64,000 bases of DNA from Spirosoma aureum (GTDB lineage Bacteria; Bacteroidota; Bacteroidia; Cytophagales; Spirosomataceae): contig NZ_CP050063.1 of NCBI RefSeq assembly GCF_011604685.1, forward strand, positions 3,928,501 through 3,992,500, written 5' to 3'. Positions 45,238 through 52,750 of this stretch are shown one piece after another. The translations under genes and the position numbers were made by a program. A model generated the notes under the pieces. The model ran no database searches. It was not told where the DNA came from and saw only the letters and a program-made list of their open reading frames with translations. Every line of letters begins with the position of its first letter. The first letter of the stretch is position 1.

Positions 45238-46134
45238 GTGCAGAAAATAACCCAGTATGATGGGCTCTATGGCGAAGCAAGCGATGAAGCATCGGAACGC
45301 CGATCGAATGCCGAGTATTTATACTCCGAATTGCTGGAGACCCGTAGCCGGACTTTCGACTGGATTATTCAACCGCATATCCATGCCCGCTTATTTCAGG
45401 TATTTTTCATAGAAACCGGGCAGTTCGAGTTTCAGGAGGCAACTCGCAAGCGCCAGTTAACGGGTCCATGCCTGTTGCTGATACCACCCACTGCCCTGCA
45501 CGGTTTTAATTATAATTCTGATGTGCAGGGGCGTATCCTAACGCTGTCCGGTGCGTTGGTAGATAGTTTGTTTCCTGGCGGCTCCCCAGTCGCCAGTATG
45601 CTCGGTAGTCTTCAGTGTATTAGAACCTTTCAAGATCCTTATTCCGGAAAACGGGTATCCGGACTGATTGAAGCCATTGATGGCGAGTTGTTTGATGATC
45701 AGCCCGAAAAACGATTGATGTTGCACATTTGCCTGCAACAATTGTTTCTGGTATGCTATCGATTGTGGCAGCATAACGATGAGGTAGGGTCTCAAGAAAA
45801 CAATCTGTCGCTCCAATATTTTCGGAAATTTCAGCAGCGGATCAGGCAGGTCGGAACCACCCAGAGTGTAGCGCAGCTGGCCGACGATCTGGCCATCACG
45901 CCGGTCCACCTCAATCGTATCTGCCGGGTAATTGCCAACAAGTCGGCCAGCCAACTGGTGCAGGAACACCTGCTCGACGAAGCCCGCAAATACCTGACCT
46001 ATACCACGTATTCCATTTCGGAAATCGCCTACCTGCTTCACTTCGAATACCCCAACTATTTCGCCCGGTTTTTCAGGAAGCATACGGGCTTATCACCTAC
46101 TGAATTTCGGGAAAGCCATCAGCCTCGTCAATAG
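45238..46134 (+). CDS. AraC-family transcriptional regulator
   Basis: A 298-residue regulator. The N-terminal part is an AraC-type cupin (IQPHIHARLFQVFFIETGQFEF near residue 43), and the C-terminal two helix-turn-helix motifs include SVAQLADDLAITPVHLNRICR and the family end YSISEIAYLLHFEYPNYFARFFRKHTGLSPTEFR. GTG at 45238 is the start supported by the frame; no ATG occurs in the first 100 residues, so the true start is unconfirmed. It is followed by the esterase gene, which it may regulate. Confidence 0.88.
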   Translation: MQKITQYDGLYGEASDEASERRSNAEYLYSELLETRSRTFDWIIQPHIHARLFQVFFIETGQFEFQEATRKRQLTGPCLLLIPPTALHGFNYNSDVQGRILTLSGALVDSLFPGGSPVASMLGSLQCIRTFQDPYSGKRVSGLIEAIDGELFDDQPEKRLMLHICLQQLFLVCYRLWQHNDEVGSQENNLSLQYFRKFQQRIRQVGTTQSVAQLADDLAITPVHLNRICRVIANKSASQLVQEHLLDEARKYLTYTTYSISEIAYLLHFEYPNYFARFFRKHTGLSPTEFRESHQPRQ

Positions 46135-46308
46135 CGGGCTACTCACTTTATCCAAGAGTTGACTTGCTGACTATCAACGATAAATCTGTAGATCGGGAGT
46201 AGTAAAAATGCCCCATTGCGTCCCTTTTACAGTAAGCGCATCCATGGAGTGCTACAAACCTTTATCAGAAACTATTTACTTCCCTTTACCCTTTAACAAA
46301 ATTCAACG

Positions 46309-47967
46309 ATGAAACCATCAAGACGAAATTTTTTACAGTCGCTGGGCGTTGGCGTGGCCAGTTTGGGTGTGGCTCATGAATCGACTGCTTCTGGTATACG
46401 CCCGCCTAAAATTGCCAGACCGTCAGGCGACGAGCAGGTGTTGTTTGTGGGCGACAATATTGCGGTTGCAAAAACTGAATATGGAAAAGTCAGAGGATTT
46501 ATTCTACGGGGGATTCACCAGTTTTTAGGCATACCCTACGGGGCGGATACATCGGGCAAGAATCGGTTCATGCCCCCACAAAAACCAACAGCCTGGACCG
46601 ATATTCGGCCAGCTCTCTGGTGGGGAAATTCCGCTCCCCAGATTATGGAAAAACGGTATGCCAATCCCTATGCATCGTTTGTTGACCATTGGAATTATGA
46701 TGATGTTTCAGAAGACTGCCTAAAAATTAATGTGTGGACGCCTGCTCTGGATACCCAGAAACGTCCGGTTGTCGTCTGGCTACACGGGGGCGGTTACGTC
46801 AATGGGAACGCCGTAGAACAGGATGGCTATCATGGCGAAAACCTTGCCCGGCTGGGTAATGTTGTTTTCTGTTCGCTCAATCACCGGCTCGGTTCGCTGG
46901 GTTACAGCGATCTTAAAGCGGCCGGTGGTCATGCGGCATCCGGCAATGTGGGTAATCTGGATATGGTGGCGGCCCTTGAATGGGTCAAAAACAATATTGC
47001 CAATTTTGGCGGAGACCCTACCAACGTAACCATTATTGGTCAGTCTGGTGGCGGAGCCAAAGTAACCACCCTGATGAATATGCCCTCTGCTAAAGGGTTA
47101 TTTCATAAGGCGGTTGCGCTGAGTGGCAGCTCGCTGGCTGGCGTAAATAAGGAATACGCCGAAAAATTGGGGCTTAAAATAATGGAAGAAGCTGGTTTAA
47201 AGCCGGGTGAACTAGACAAACTCCAGCAGATTCCATGGCGGGCATACATCGATATAGCCAATAAAGCGGTCGAAAAAATGGCTGACGAAGCCAAACGGCT
47301 TGGTATTCAGCGAGGAGGATACGCACCCGTAGCCGACGGGACCTACCTCAATGAGGGTACTTTTTTCACAGACCCTAATCACTTCTCGGCCAATATACCG
47401 TTGATGATCTGCTCCACATTTCATGAGCAAAACCCAGATAGGACAGATGCCAGCTTAGAAACTATTTCGCTGGCCGAAGTGAAGGAAAAACTAAAACCGC
47501 GCTTTGGCGATAAAACGGGCGACATTGTCGATGCGTATGCAAAAAACTTTCCGAAGGCCCGTCCCATCGAGATTTGGGCTTTAGTTGTTTCTAACCGAAA
47601 GAATGCCATTGCTACTGCCGATGCAAAAGTAACCGGGCAAAAAGCTCCCGTTTATGTGGCCTGGTTTGGCTGGCAACCGCCCCTGTTCGATGGTCGGATG
47701 CGAGCTTTCCACTGTGATGATATTTGTTTCTGGTTTTACAATACCGACCTGATGCTCACGCATACGGGCGGGGGGAAGCGCCCCAGAGCCTTATCGGAAA
47801 AGATGGCTGGCTCGTTTATTAATTTCGTGAAAACTGGAAATCCAAACGGGGGCGGCTTACCCACCTGGAAACCGTATACAGTCCAGAACGGTGAAACCAT
47901 GATTCTGGATGATACCTCTGCGCTGGTCAATGATCCAGACCGGGAGGCCCGCAAAGCGTTGGTGTAA
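46309..47967 (+). CDS. Tat-exported type B carboxylesterase
   Basis: A 552-residue carboxylesterase of the alpha/beta-hydrolase fold. The twin-arginine signal SRRNFLQS lies at residues 4-11. EDCLKINVWTP near residue 141 and the oxyanion stretch VVWLHGGGYVNGNA precede the nucleophile elbow GQSGGG with Ser246. The catalytic His is probably the one in MRAFHCDDICFWF. It hydrolyses esters of an unknown aryl or alkyl alcohol in the periplasm. The AraC gene upstream could control it. Its 3' end meets a near-perfect hairpin. Confidence 0.92.
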   Translation: MKPSRRNFLQSLGVGVASLGVAHESTASGIRPPKIARPSGDEQVLFVGDNIAVAKTEYGKVRGFILRGIHQFLGIPYGADTSGKNRFMPPQKPTAWTDIRPALWWGNSAPQIMEKRYANPYASFVDHWNYDDVSEDCLKINVWTPALDTQKRPVVVWLHGGGYVNGNAVEQDGYHGENLARLGNVVFCSLNHRLGSLGYSDLKAAGGHAASGNVGNLDMVAALEWVKNNIANFGGDPTNVTIIGQSGGGAKVTTLMNMPSAKGLFHKAVALSGSSLAGVNKEYAEKLGLKIMEEAGLKPGELDKLQQIPWRAYIDIANKAVEKMADEAKRLGIQRGGYAPVADGTYLNEGTFFTDPNHFSANIPLMICSTFHEQNPDRTDASLETISLAEVKEKLKPRFGDKTGDIVDAYAKNFPKARPIEIWALVVSNRKNAIATADAKVTGQKAPVYVAWFGWQPPLFDGRMRAFHCDDICFWFYNTDLMLTHTGGGKRPRALSEKMAGSFINFVKTGNPNGGGLPTWKPYTVQNGETMILDDTSALVNDPDREARKALV

Positions 47968-47978
47968 TCGAAAAATTT

Positions 47979-48025
47979 GGTCTACATTTAATTCCTTCAG
48001 GCTTTTGAGGAATTAGATGTAGACC
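47979..48025. terminator. bidirectional hairpin terminator
   Basis: Arms of about 20 bp (GGTCTACAT.TAATTCCT.CA and its complement, one mismatch and one bulge) around a 7-nt loop, between the convergent genes ending at 47967 and 48055. Extended stem suits termination in both directions, although the T-run is short. Confidence 0.7.
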
Positions 48026-48054
48026 TGGCTAGAGCTATTTGTAGTCCGGTAGAG

Positions 48055-48483
48055 TTATTCCTTTTTGTTTTCCTTGAAGCTATTTACGCTGACCCGAATT
48101 TTTTTATCAGGCATTTCGGCTATTTCCATCAGGAATGTTACGATTCCGGCTTTGCCATCTATAGTCAGCGTGGCATGGCGCGATTCCCCTGACGGATCGT
48201 CAAATACTGCTTTTATAACCATTTTTCCTTCCTGGTAGGCTGTAGGCCAGTTACAGGTAGCAGACTCGACTTTTCCAGTCATTTTATGGTTGGAATTTCC
48301 GGGCGTGATAATCACCTGCGATTTACTTATTTCAATAGTACTCTGTTCATTTTCAGTTCGCTGAACAGTTCCTGATCCATCGAGATAGTCTGTTTTCGAG
48401 GAAGTGAGCATAACATCCTTATCACATTGACCAAAGCTAAGTGTACTACTTAGGAGAAGCGCGAATAAAATAAGATTTTTCAT
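48055..48483 (-). CDS. small secreted protein, hypothetical
   Basis: A 142-residue protein with a signal peptide (KNLILFALLLSSTLSFG, then CDKDV) and a beta-rich body with ATLTIDGKAGIVTFLMEIAEMP. A Cys in the mature start may be a lipobox-like site, but the context is not ideal. Its promoter region is shared with the cupin gene at 48688 and contains the 25-bp palindrome at 48511. No family recognised. Confidence 0.68.
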   Translation of the reverse strand: MKNLILFALLLSSTLSFGQCDKDVMLTSSKTDYLDGSGTVQRTENEQSTIEISKSQVIITPGNSNHKMTGKVESATCNWPTAYQEGKMVIKAVFDDPSGESRHATLTIDGKAGIVTFLMEIAEMPDKKIRVSVNSFKENKKE

Positions 48484-48510
48484 AGATAGTTGTGTGTTTA
48501 TTGTGAAAAA

Positions 48511-48573
48511 TCAAATATAGTTGTATGCAAGCTACTATGCAAAACATTGTAGCTTGCATACAACTATATTTGA
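48511..48573. promoter_or_regulatory. 25-bp perfect palindrome in divergent promoter region
   Basis: Arms 48511-48535 and 48549-48573 are perfect complements (25 of 25), loop of 13 nt. Each arm contains TAGTTGTATGCAAGCTA, itself a near-palindrome of MarR/HxlR-operator type. It lies 27 bp before the minus-strand gene start at 48483 and 114 bp before the cupin start at 48688, so it could regulate both. Confidence 0.6.
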
Positions 48574-48687
48574 TAAATGGCCGAATTTTAGGACAAACGG
48601 AGGCTTTTTTCTTCCCATCCAAAAACACTTATGGCTGGCAAATACTTATGAAATCAACTGTAACCATCAACGGTAGCTAACAAACAC

Positions 48688-49107
48688 ATGAGCCAGACCG
48701 AAAAGCACCAGAAAGCGATACCGGAGGGAGCCACACAGGCATCTTCAGATTATTTCACGGGCATTGCCTGGATAAAGGCGCTTGTACCACCTAACGATCA
48801 GACAGATTGTACGGTGAGTGATGTAACCTTCGAGCCCGGAGCGAGAAATAATTGGCACACGCACCCCAATGGACAAATTTTAGTGGCCACGTCGGGCACA
48901 GGCTATTACCAGGAACTAGGAAAACCGATTCAACTCCTTCGGGAAGGAGAAGCCGTGAACATTGCTCCTGATCTTGTGCATTGGCATGGGGCCACCCCTG
49001 ATGGGCGATTTACCCATCTGGCGATTAACCCGAATGTGAGCAAAGGTGGAGCTGTCGTTTGGCTCCATGCCGTAACGGATGAAGAATATTATTCCTATCA
49101 ATCATAA
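48688..49107 (+). CDS. cupin domain protein (carboxymuconolactone/AHD-like)
   Basis: A 139-residue single cupin. The motif 1 segment RNNWHTHPNGQILVATSGTGYYQ holds the two metal-binding His residues and motif 2 NIAPDLVHWHGA the third. It resembles the metal-dependent cupins often found beside carboxymuconolactone decarboxylases or quinone-related enzymes. The substrate is unknown. Its promoter region holds the perfect palindrome at 48511. Confidence 0.88.
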   Translation: MSQTEKHQKAIPEGATQASSDYFTGIAWIKALVPPNDQTDCTVSDVTFEPGARNNWHTHPNGQILVATSGTGYYQELGKPIQLLREGEAVNIAPDLVHWHGATPDGRFTHLAINPNVSKGGAVVWLHAVTDEEYYSYQS

Positions 49108-49245
49108 GGGAAAGTCGCCCGTTTTGCGTGACGTTTCTGTAGGCAATGAATACTGTTTTTCGTAGAACTCTACTTTTAGAAAATCAGTCAGCTTTATCCT
49201 GCCACTAATTCTCAAACTACTGATTAGGGGAGTGGAAGGGCTCTG

Positions 49246-50346
49246 TTAATTTCCGCCATAATCACTTGTGCGGTCGCGCCAGACCGAGTGCGGATGCACT
49301 GTGCCGGGAATATCCCGACTGGGTTGCCCCGAATACTCGATCCAGACACGAGGGCCGTCAATACGCACGTAATCGCTTTGCTGATTCATGGTACCGCTGC
49401 CTGAATAAGCAATGTAGGTATCGACTAGTCCGTCGGTATAGGTAGCCAGCACCGCAGCAGCTGTGATTGGGTCCAGATCATTGACATACAATTTGATTGC
49501 ATTAAGTACTAGTTTCTGCTTAGCCGCGCTCAATTCGCCCACTTTTAACCCCTGTTTGGTAGCAGGGAACTGCCCATCCGCACCGGGGCCAAGCAATACG
49601 TCCCGGAATGTGGCCGACAATCTGGCCGTAGCCTGCTCATTGCTATTCAGGCTTCCCAGCATATCGGCAAATGCCTGCCGCTCCTGCTCTATAGGCTGGT
49701 AGGTGTGGCTATTTATTGTAACGGAAGCGATCGGTTCTACACCCCTGAAGGAGGGCGTTACGCCAATCGCTTTGCCGCCATTGTAAGTGTTCGCAAAGGC
49801 GTAGTGATGACCGCCAAATTGTAATTCCCACAGGCCGGACAGGCTGGGCGTACCCAGAAAAGCCAGAAAATAATTGCCAGAAGAGAATGTGCCGGTTTTG
49901 CCAGTGGTAGTGCCCAGATAGTCGTCAGCCGCTAAATTGCCTTCCAGTTCATCGAAGCCCTCGTTGGGAACGTTTTGAGCCATTGCGGCTGCCATCAGGT
50001 TTTTTGCCGCTTTAAGTTGGGTGGCATTGAGTGATCCCAGGCTAATGCCAACCCGTCGGGGCCGAGCCGCAAATTCAGGAAAGTTTGACCATTTCATGGC
50101 GTCCGTTTTCGAGTAACTTCGTTGAACTGTAGCGATCTGGCTGGCCGAGAGAGTCGCCTTAAAGGCTTCGGCGAGGCAAACTACCCGCTCCATCCCCTTC
50201 GCCGATGAACAGTCAATAAGCAGATGCGCTGGTGAGGTAGTAGTCTCTGCCTGCACGATCAAAGCAGTCTGGTATTGATCTTGGAGGATAAATAGGATAG
50301 GAAATAGCCCCAATCCAATATTATATAAAAGCGAATGATGTTTCAC
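49246..50346 (-). CDS. DUF3500 domain protein, secreted
   Basis: A 366-residue protein with a signal/anchor-like N-terminus, then a DUF3500 domain with PEFAARPRRVGISLGSLNATQLKAA and the FLGTPSLSGLWELQFGGHHYAFANTY stretch near residues 180-205, and ending HPHSVWRDRTSDYGGN. The family is found in bacteria and fungi and has no assigned reaction; conserved His/Asp residues suggest metal binding (inference). No neighbour suggests a role. Confidence 0.87.
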   Translation of the reverse strand: MKHHSLLYNIGLGLFPILFILQDQYQTALIVQAETTTSPAHLLIDCSSAKGMERVVCLAEAFKATLSASQIATVQRSYSKTDAMKWSNFPEFAARPRRVGISLGSLNATQLKAAKNLMAAAMAQNVPNEGFDELEGNLAADDYLGTTTGKTGTFSSGNYFLAFLGTPSLSGLWELQFGGHHYAFANTYNGGKAIGVTPSFRGVEPIASVTINSHTYQPIEQERQAFADMLGSLNSNEQATARLSATFRDVLLGPGADGQFPATKQGLKVGELSAAKQKLVLNAIKLYVNDLDPITAAAVLATYTDGLVDTYIAYSGSGTMNQQSDYVRIDGPRVWIEYSGQPSRDIPGTVHPHSVWRDRTSDYGGN

Positions 50347-50995
50347 GGATACAGCCTTGATTTTTGACGATAGCGATAATTTTTTACGCGCCTGATTCTT
50401 TTGTCGCTCCGGTTGAGGAAAGTTCTCAACTTTTCTCCTCTGAAATTAGATCGATCCCAATGCCCATTTTGCGTTGCCGAATCAGACTTTTCCCCACCTT
50501 TACTGACTATGAGAACAACGACAATCGTTGCAAGAGGGGTACGCATGTTTTGATATAGCATGGTAAAACTACTTATCAATACGTGCTTGTCAATTTTGTT
50601 GTTGCTCTGTAATCGGATACATAGCCAACAAAATCGGAGACTTTTCAAACCTCTTTACTTCGCCTGTCTGACAGGTTACTATTTTTACATCAACCCCTCA
50701 GCCTGAGCGGATAGTATATGCTTAAACCGGACTACACGGCTGTCACTGAGCAGGAAATAACCGGTTGAGCATGCTGCGTTCATCACGCATGGGCAAATCC
50801 AGTCATACTTAACGAGCCATCTGTACTTATCAATTTGACTTGCTGTTAACAAAAATGCCCTTATCGATTTGTAGGCGGTCTTTGGTCTTAACACGGTGTA
50901 TTACCTACTTCTGGCTTCCGAAGCACAGAGACTATATGGTGCTAAAGGGTAATAACCGATGCGAATGATGATCGCCTTCTTTAAATTTCACCGCC
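50347..50995. other. intergenic region without gene
   Basis: About 650 bp. A 101-codon minus-strand frame ending at 50343 overlaps the DUF3500 start and has weak coding character. No repeat or RNA was recognised. The promoter of the next gene should lie at the right end. Confidence 0.4.
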
Positions 50996-51502
50996 ATGAA
51001 CACAGACTATGTTACGTTTCTTGAGCGATTCTGGATGGGGGCTGGTTCACAAGGCCAGACCCAAATAGTACGTGATTGGTTACAGACACCGGAGGGCGAG
51101 ACTTTTTGGAATGCCCTGATCGATGAACAAGATGGTCCATTAACGCCAAAGCTACCTGATGAAAATGAACGAATCCATCTACTCCGTTCGCAACAGTTTA
51201 CGAGTAGTTCAGTCATATATCGAGGTAGTCTCAACACCGTAAAGAAAGAGCAAATTGATTATCAGTTTGAGGATCTGCTGATGGATGAAACGTTTGTTCG
51301 CTGGGCCAAACAAACAGGCTCATCGGTAGACTGTGAGTACTGGTCAATATTCACCCAGAAATACCCTCATAAACAGGTTATTGTAGCCCTGGCAAAACAG
51401 TTTATAACATTCCTGTCACGCAACCAACTACCTGAACTTCCGGAATGTAAAATTGACTATGAACTTCAACGACTGTTTTGCCGAATTAACAACAGACGTT
51501 AA
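50996..51502 (+). CDS. hypothetical protein resembling FecR cytoplasmic N-terminus
   Basis: A 168-residue soluble protein. The segment YQFEDLLMDETFVRWAKQTG around residue 90, followed by EYWSIFTQKYPHKQVIVALAKQF, resembles the short cytoplasmic N-terminal region of FecR-type anti-sigma factors of Bacteroidota. The first 45 residues (FLERFWMGAGSQ ... TPEGETFWNALIDEQ) carry a related pattern, so a duplicated FecR-like segment is possible. There is no transmembrane helix or FecR periplasmic domain. It may be an orphan sigma-binding protein (inference). No nearby sigma gene. Confidence 0.55.
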   Translation: MNTDYVTFLERFWMGAGSQGQTQIVRDWLQTPEGETFWNALIDEQDGPLTPKLPDENERIHLLRSQQFTSSSVIYRGSLNTVKKEQIDYQFEDLLMDETFVRWAKQTGSSVDCEYWSIFTQKYPHKQVIVALAKQFITFLSRNQLPELPECKIDYELQRLFCRINNRR

Positions 51503-51693
51503 CGAGCCAATTACTGCATTCACCACAATCTGATACTGCCGGAGTAGGAATTACATAGTTTCTGTATGATTAATGTCAAAGACGCTCATAGAAGGGCTGT
51601 ATTCCAACGCTTTATAACGAGTCTGAGATCTAGTACAGAACGCCCGTCTTTTACTACTTTCTGGCTGAATTGGTTGGCCTGATCAGGCTTTCC

Positions 51694-51701
51694 TATTTTT
51701 G
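51694..51701 (+). promoter_or_regulatory. candidate -7 element of ApbE gene
   Basis: TATTTTTG matches the Bacteroidota -7 consensus TAnnTTTG, 4 bp before the ATG at 51706, with TTG at 51674-51676 at about the -33 distance (17 bp). The transcript would be almost leaderless. Confidence 0.42.
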
Positions 51702-51705
51702 CGGT

Positions 51706-52692
51706 ATGAAACAAGTATTCCTTCTGATCCTGATTTTATCGGGATTCGATGCCACATCCCAGGTGCTGCGAAAACGAACGGCCAAATTAATGGGCAGTCG
51801 CTTCGATATCACCATTGTCGCTAATGACTCCCTGGCTGCCGAACGTAATATCGATACGGTAATTGCTGAAGTGACGAGGATCGAGAATTTAATTTCTGAC
51901 TGGAAAGCTGATTCACAAATTTCGCTGGTCAATAGAAACGCCGGAATTAGTCCGGTTAAGGTCGATCCGGAAGTGTTTGCCCTGACGGAGCGAGCACTCC
52001 ATTTCTCCAAAATCACAAACGGGGCCTTTGATATCAGTTTTGCCGCGATGGACCGGATCTGGAAATTCGACGGCTCTATGACGGAGATGCCCAGTCCAGA
52101 GGCTATTAAAAAATCGGTTGAGAAAGTAGGGTACCAGAATATCGAGCTGGATCGTGAACACTCCACGATTTTTCTCAAACGCAAAGGAATGAAGATTGGC
52201 TTCGGTGCCCTGGGCGAAGGGTATGCTGCTGACCGGTGCCGCGATATGATGCTGTCTAAAGGGATTAAAGCCGGAATTGTTAACGGTTCGGGCGATATGA
52301 GCACCTGGGGTAAACAACCCGATGGAAGCGACTGGGCAATCGGAATCACCAATCCGCTGCGGAAAGACACGGTTTTCGCTGTTGTGCCATTACGGCAGGG
52401 CGCCGTAGTGACCTCAGGAAATTATGAGAAATTCGTGGTGTTCAACGGCAAGCGATACGCGCACATCATCAACCCCAGCACAGGCTATCCGGCTACCGGT
52501 GTGAGTAGCGTGACAGTCTTCGGCCCCAGCGCCGAAACCGCCAATGGCTTTAGTACCTCGCTGATGGTGCTGGGCAAAGAAGCCGGGCTGAAACTCATCA
52601 GTAAATTCCCGCAATACAGCTATATCCTGATCACTGATGAGGGGCAGATTTTTTCCTCCCGCAACCTGGATCTGAAAAAATACAGTCTGTAG
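51706..52692 (+). CDS. apbE: FAD:protein FMN transferase (ApbE)
   Basis: A 328-residue ApbE family protein with a signal-like start (KQVFLLILILSGFDATSQV). It has the family LMGSRFDI start, the KIGFGALGEGYAADRC FAD-binding stretch and the VNGSGDMSTWG segment. It covalently attaches FMN to Thr/Ser of flavoproteins outside the cytoplasm. The Mg-binding region reads ETANGFSTSLMV where family enzymes usually have AD before the G/A; Asn replaces Asp, which may lower activity. Starts at 51670 are unlikely because of the signal. It is the plus-strand neighbour of the PepSY reductase, which may be its flavin partner. Confidence 0.92.
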   Translation: MKQVFLLILILSGFDATSQVLRKRTAKLMGSRFDITIVANDSLAAERNIDTVIAEVTRIENLISDWKADSQISLVNRNAGISPVKVDPEVFALTERALHFSKITNGAFDISFAAMDRIWKFDGSMTEMPSPEAIKKSVEKVGYQNIELDREHSTIFLKRKGMKIGFGALGEGYAADRCRDMMLSKGIKAGIVNGSGDMSTWGKQPDGSDWAIGITNPLRKDTVFAVVPLRQGAVVTSGNYEKFVVFNGKRYAHIINPSTGYPATGVSSVTVFGPSAETANGFSTSLMVLGKEAGLKLISKFPQYSYILITDEGQIFSSRNLDLKKYSL

Positions 52693-52750
52693 AATGACAA
52701 CTCCCGGCCAGAGGTCGTTACCAAATCGACAAGGCGTGACGATAACAAGC

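Noticed and set aside
45017..45292. 91-codon minus-strand frame overlapping the AraC start
   Set aside because: Conflicts with the AraC gene and has a poor coding appearance.
50343..50648. 101-codon minus-strand frame near the DUF3500 start
   Set aside because: Overlaps the start of DUF3500 and shows basic, low-quality composition.
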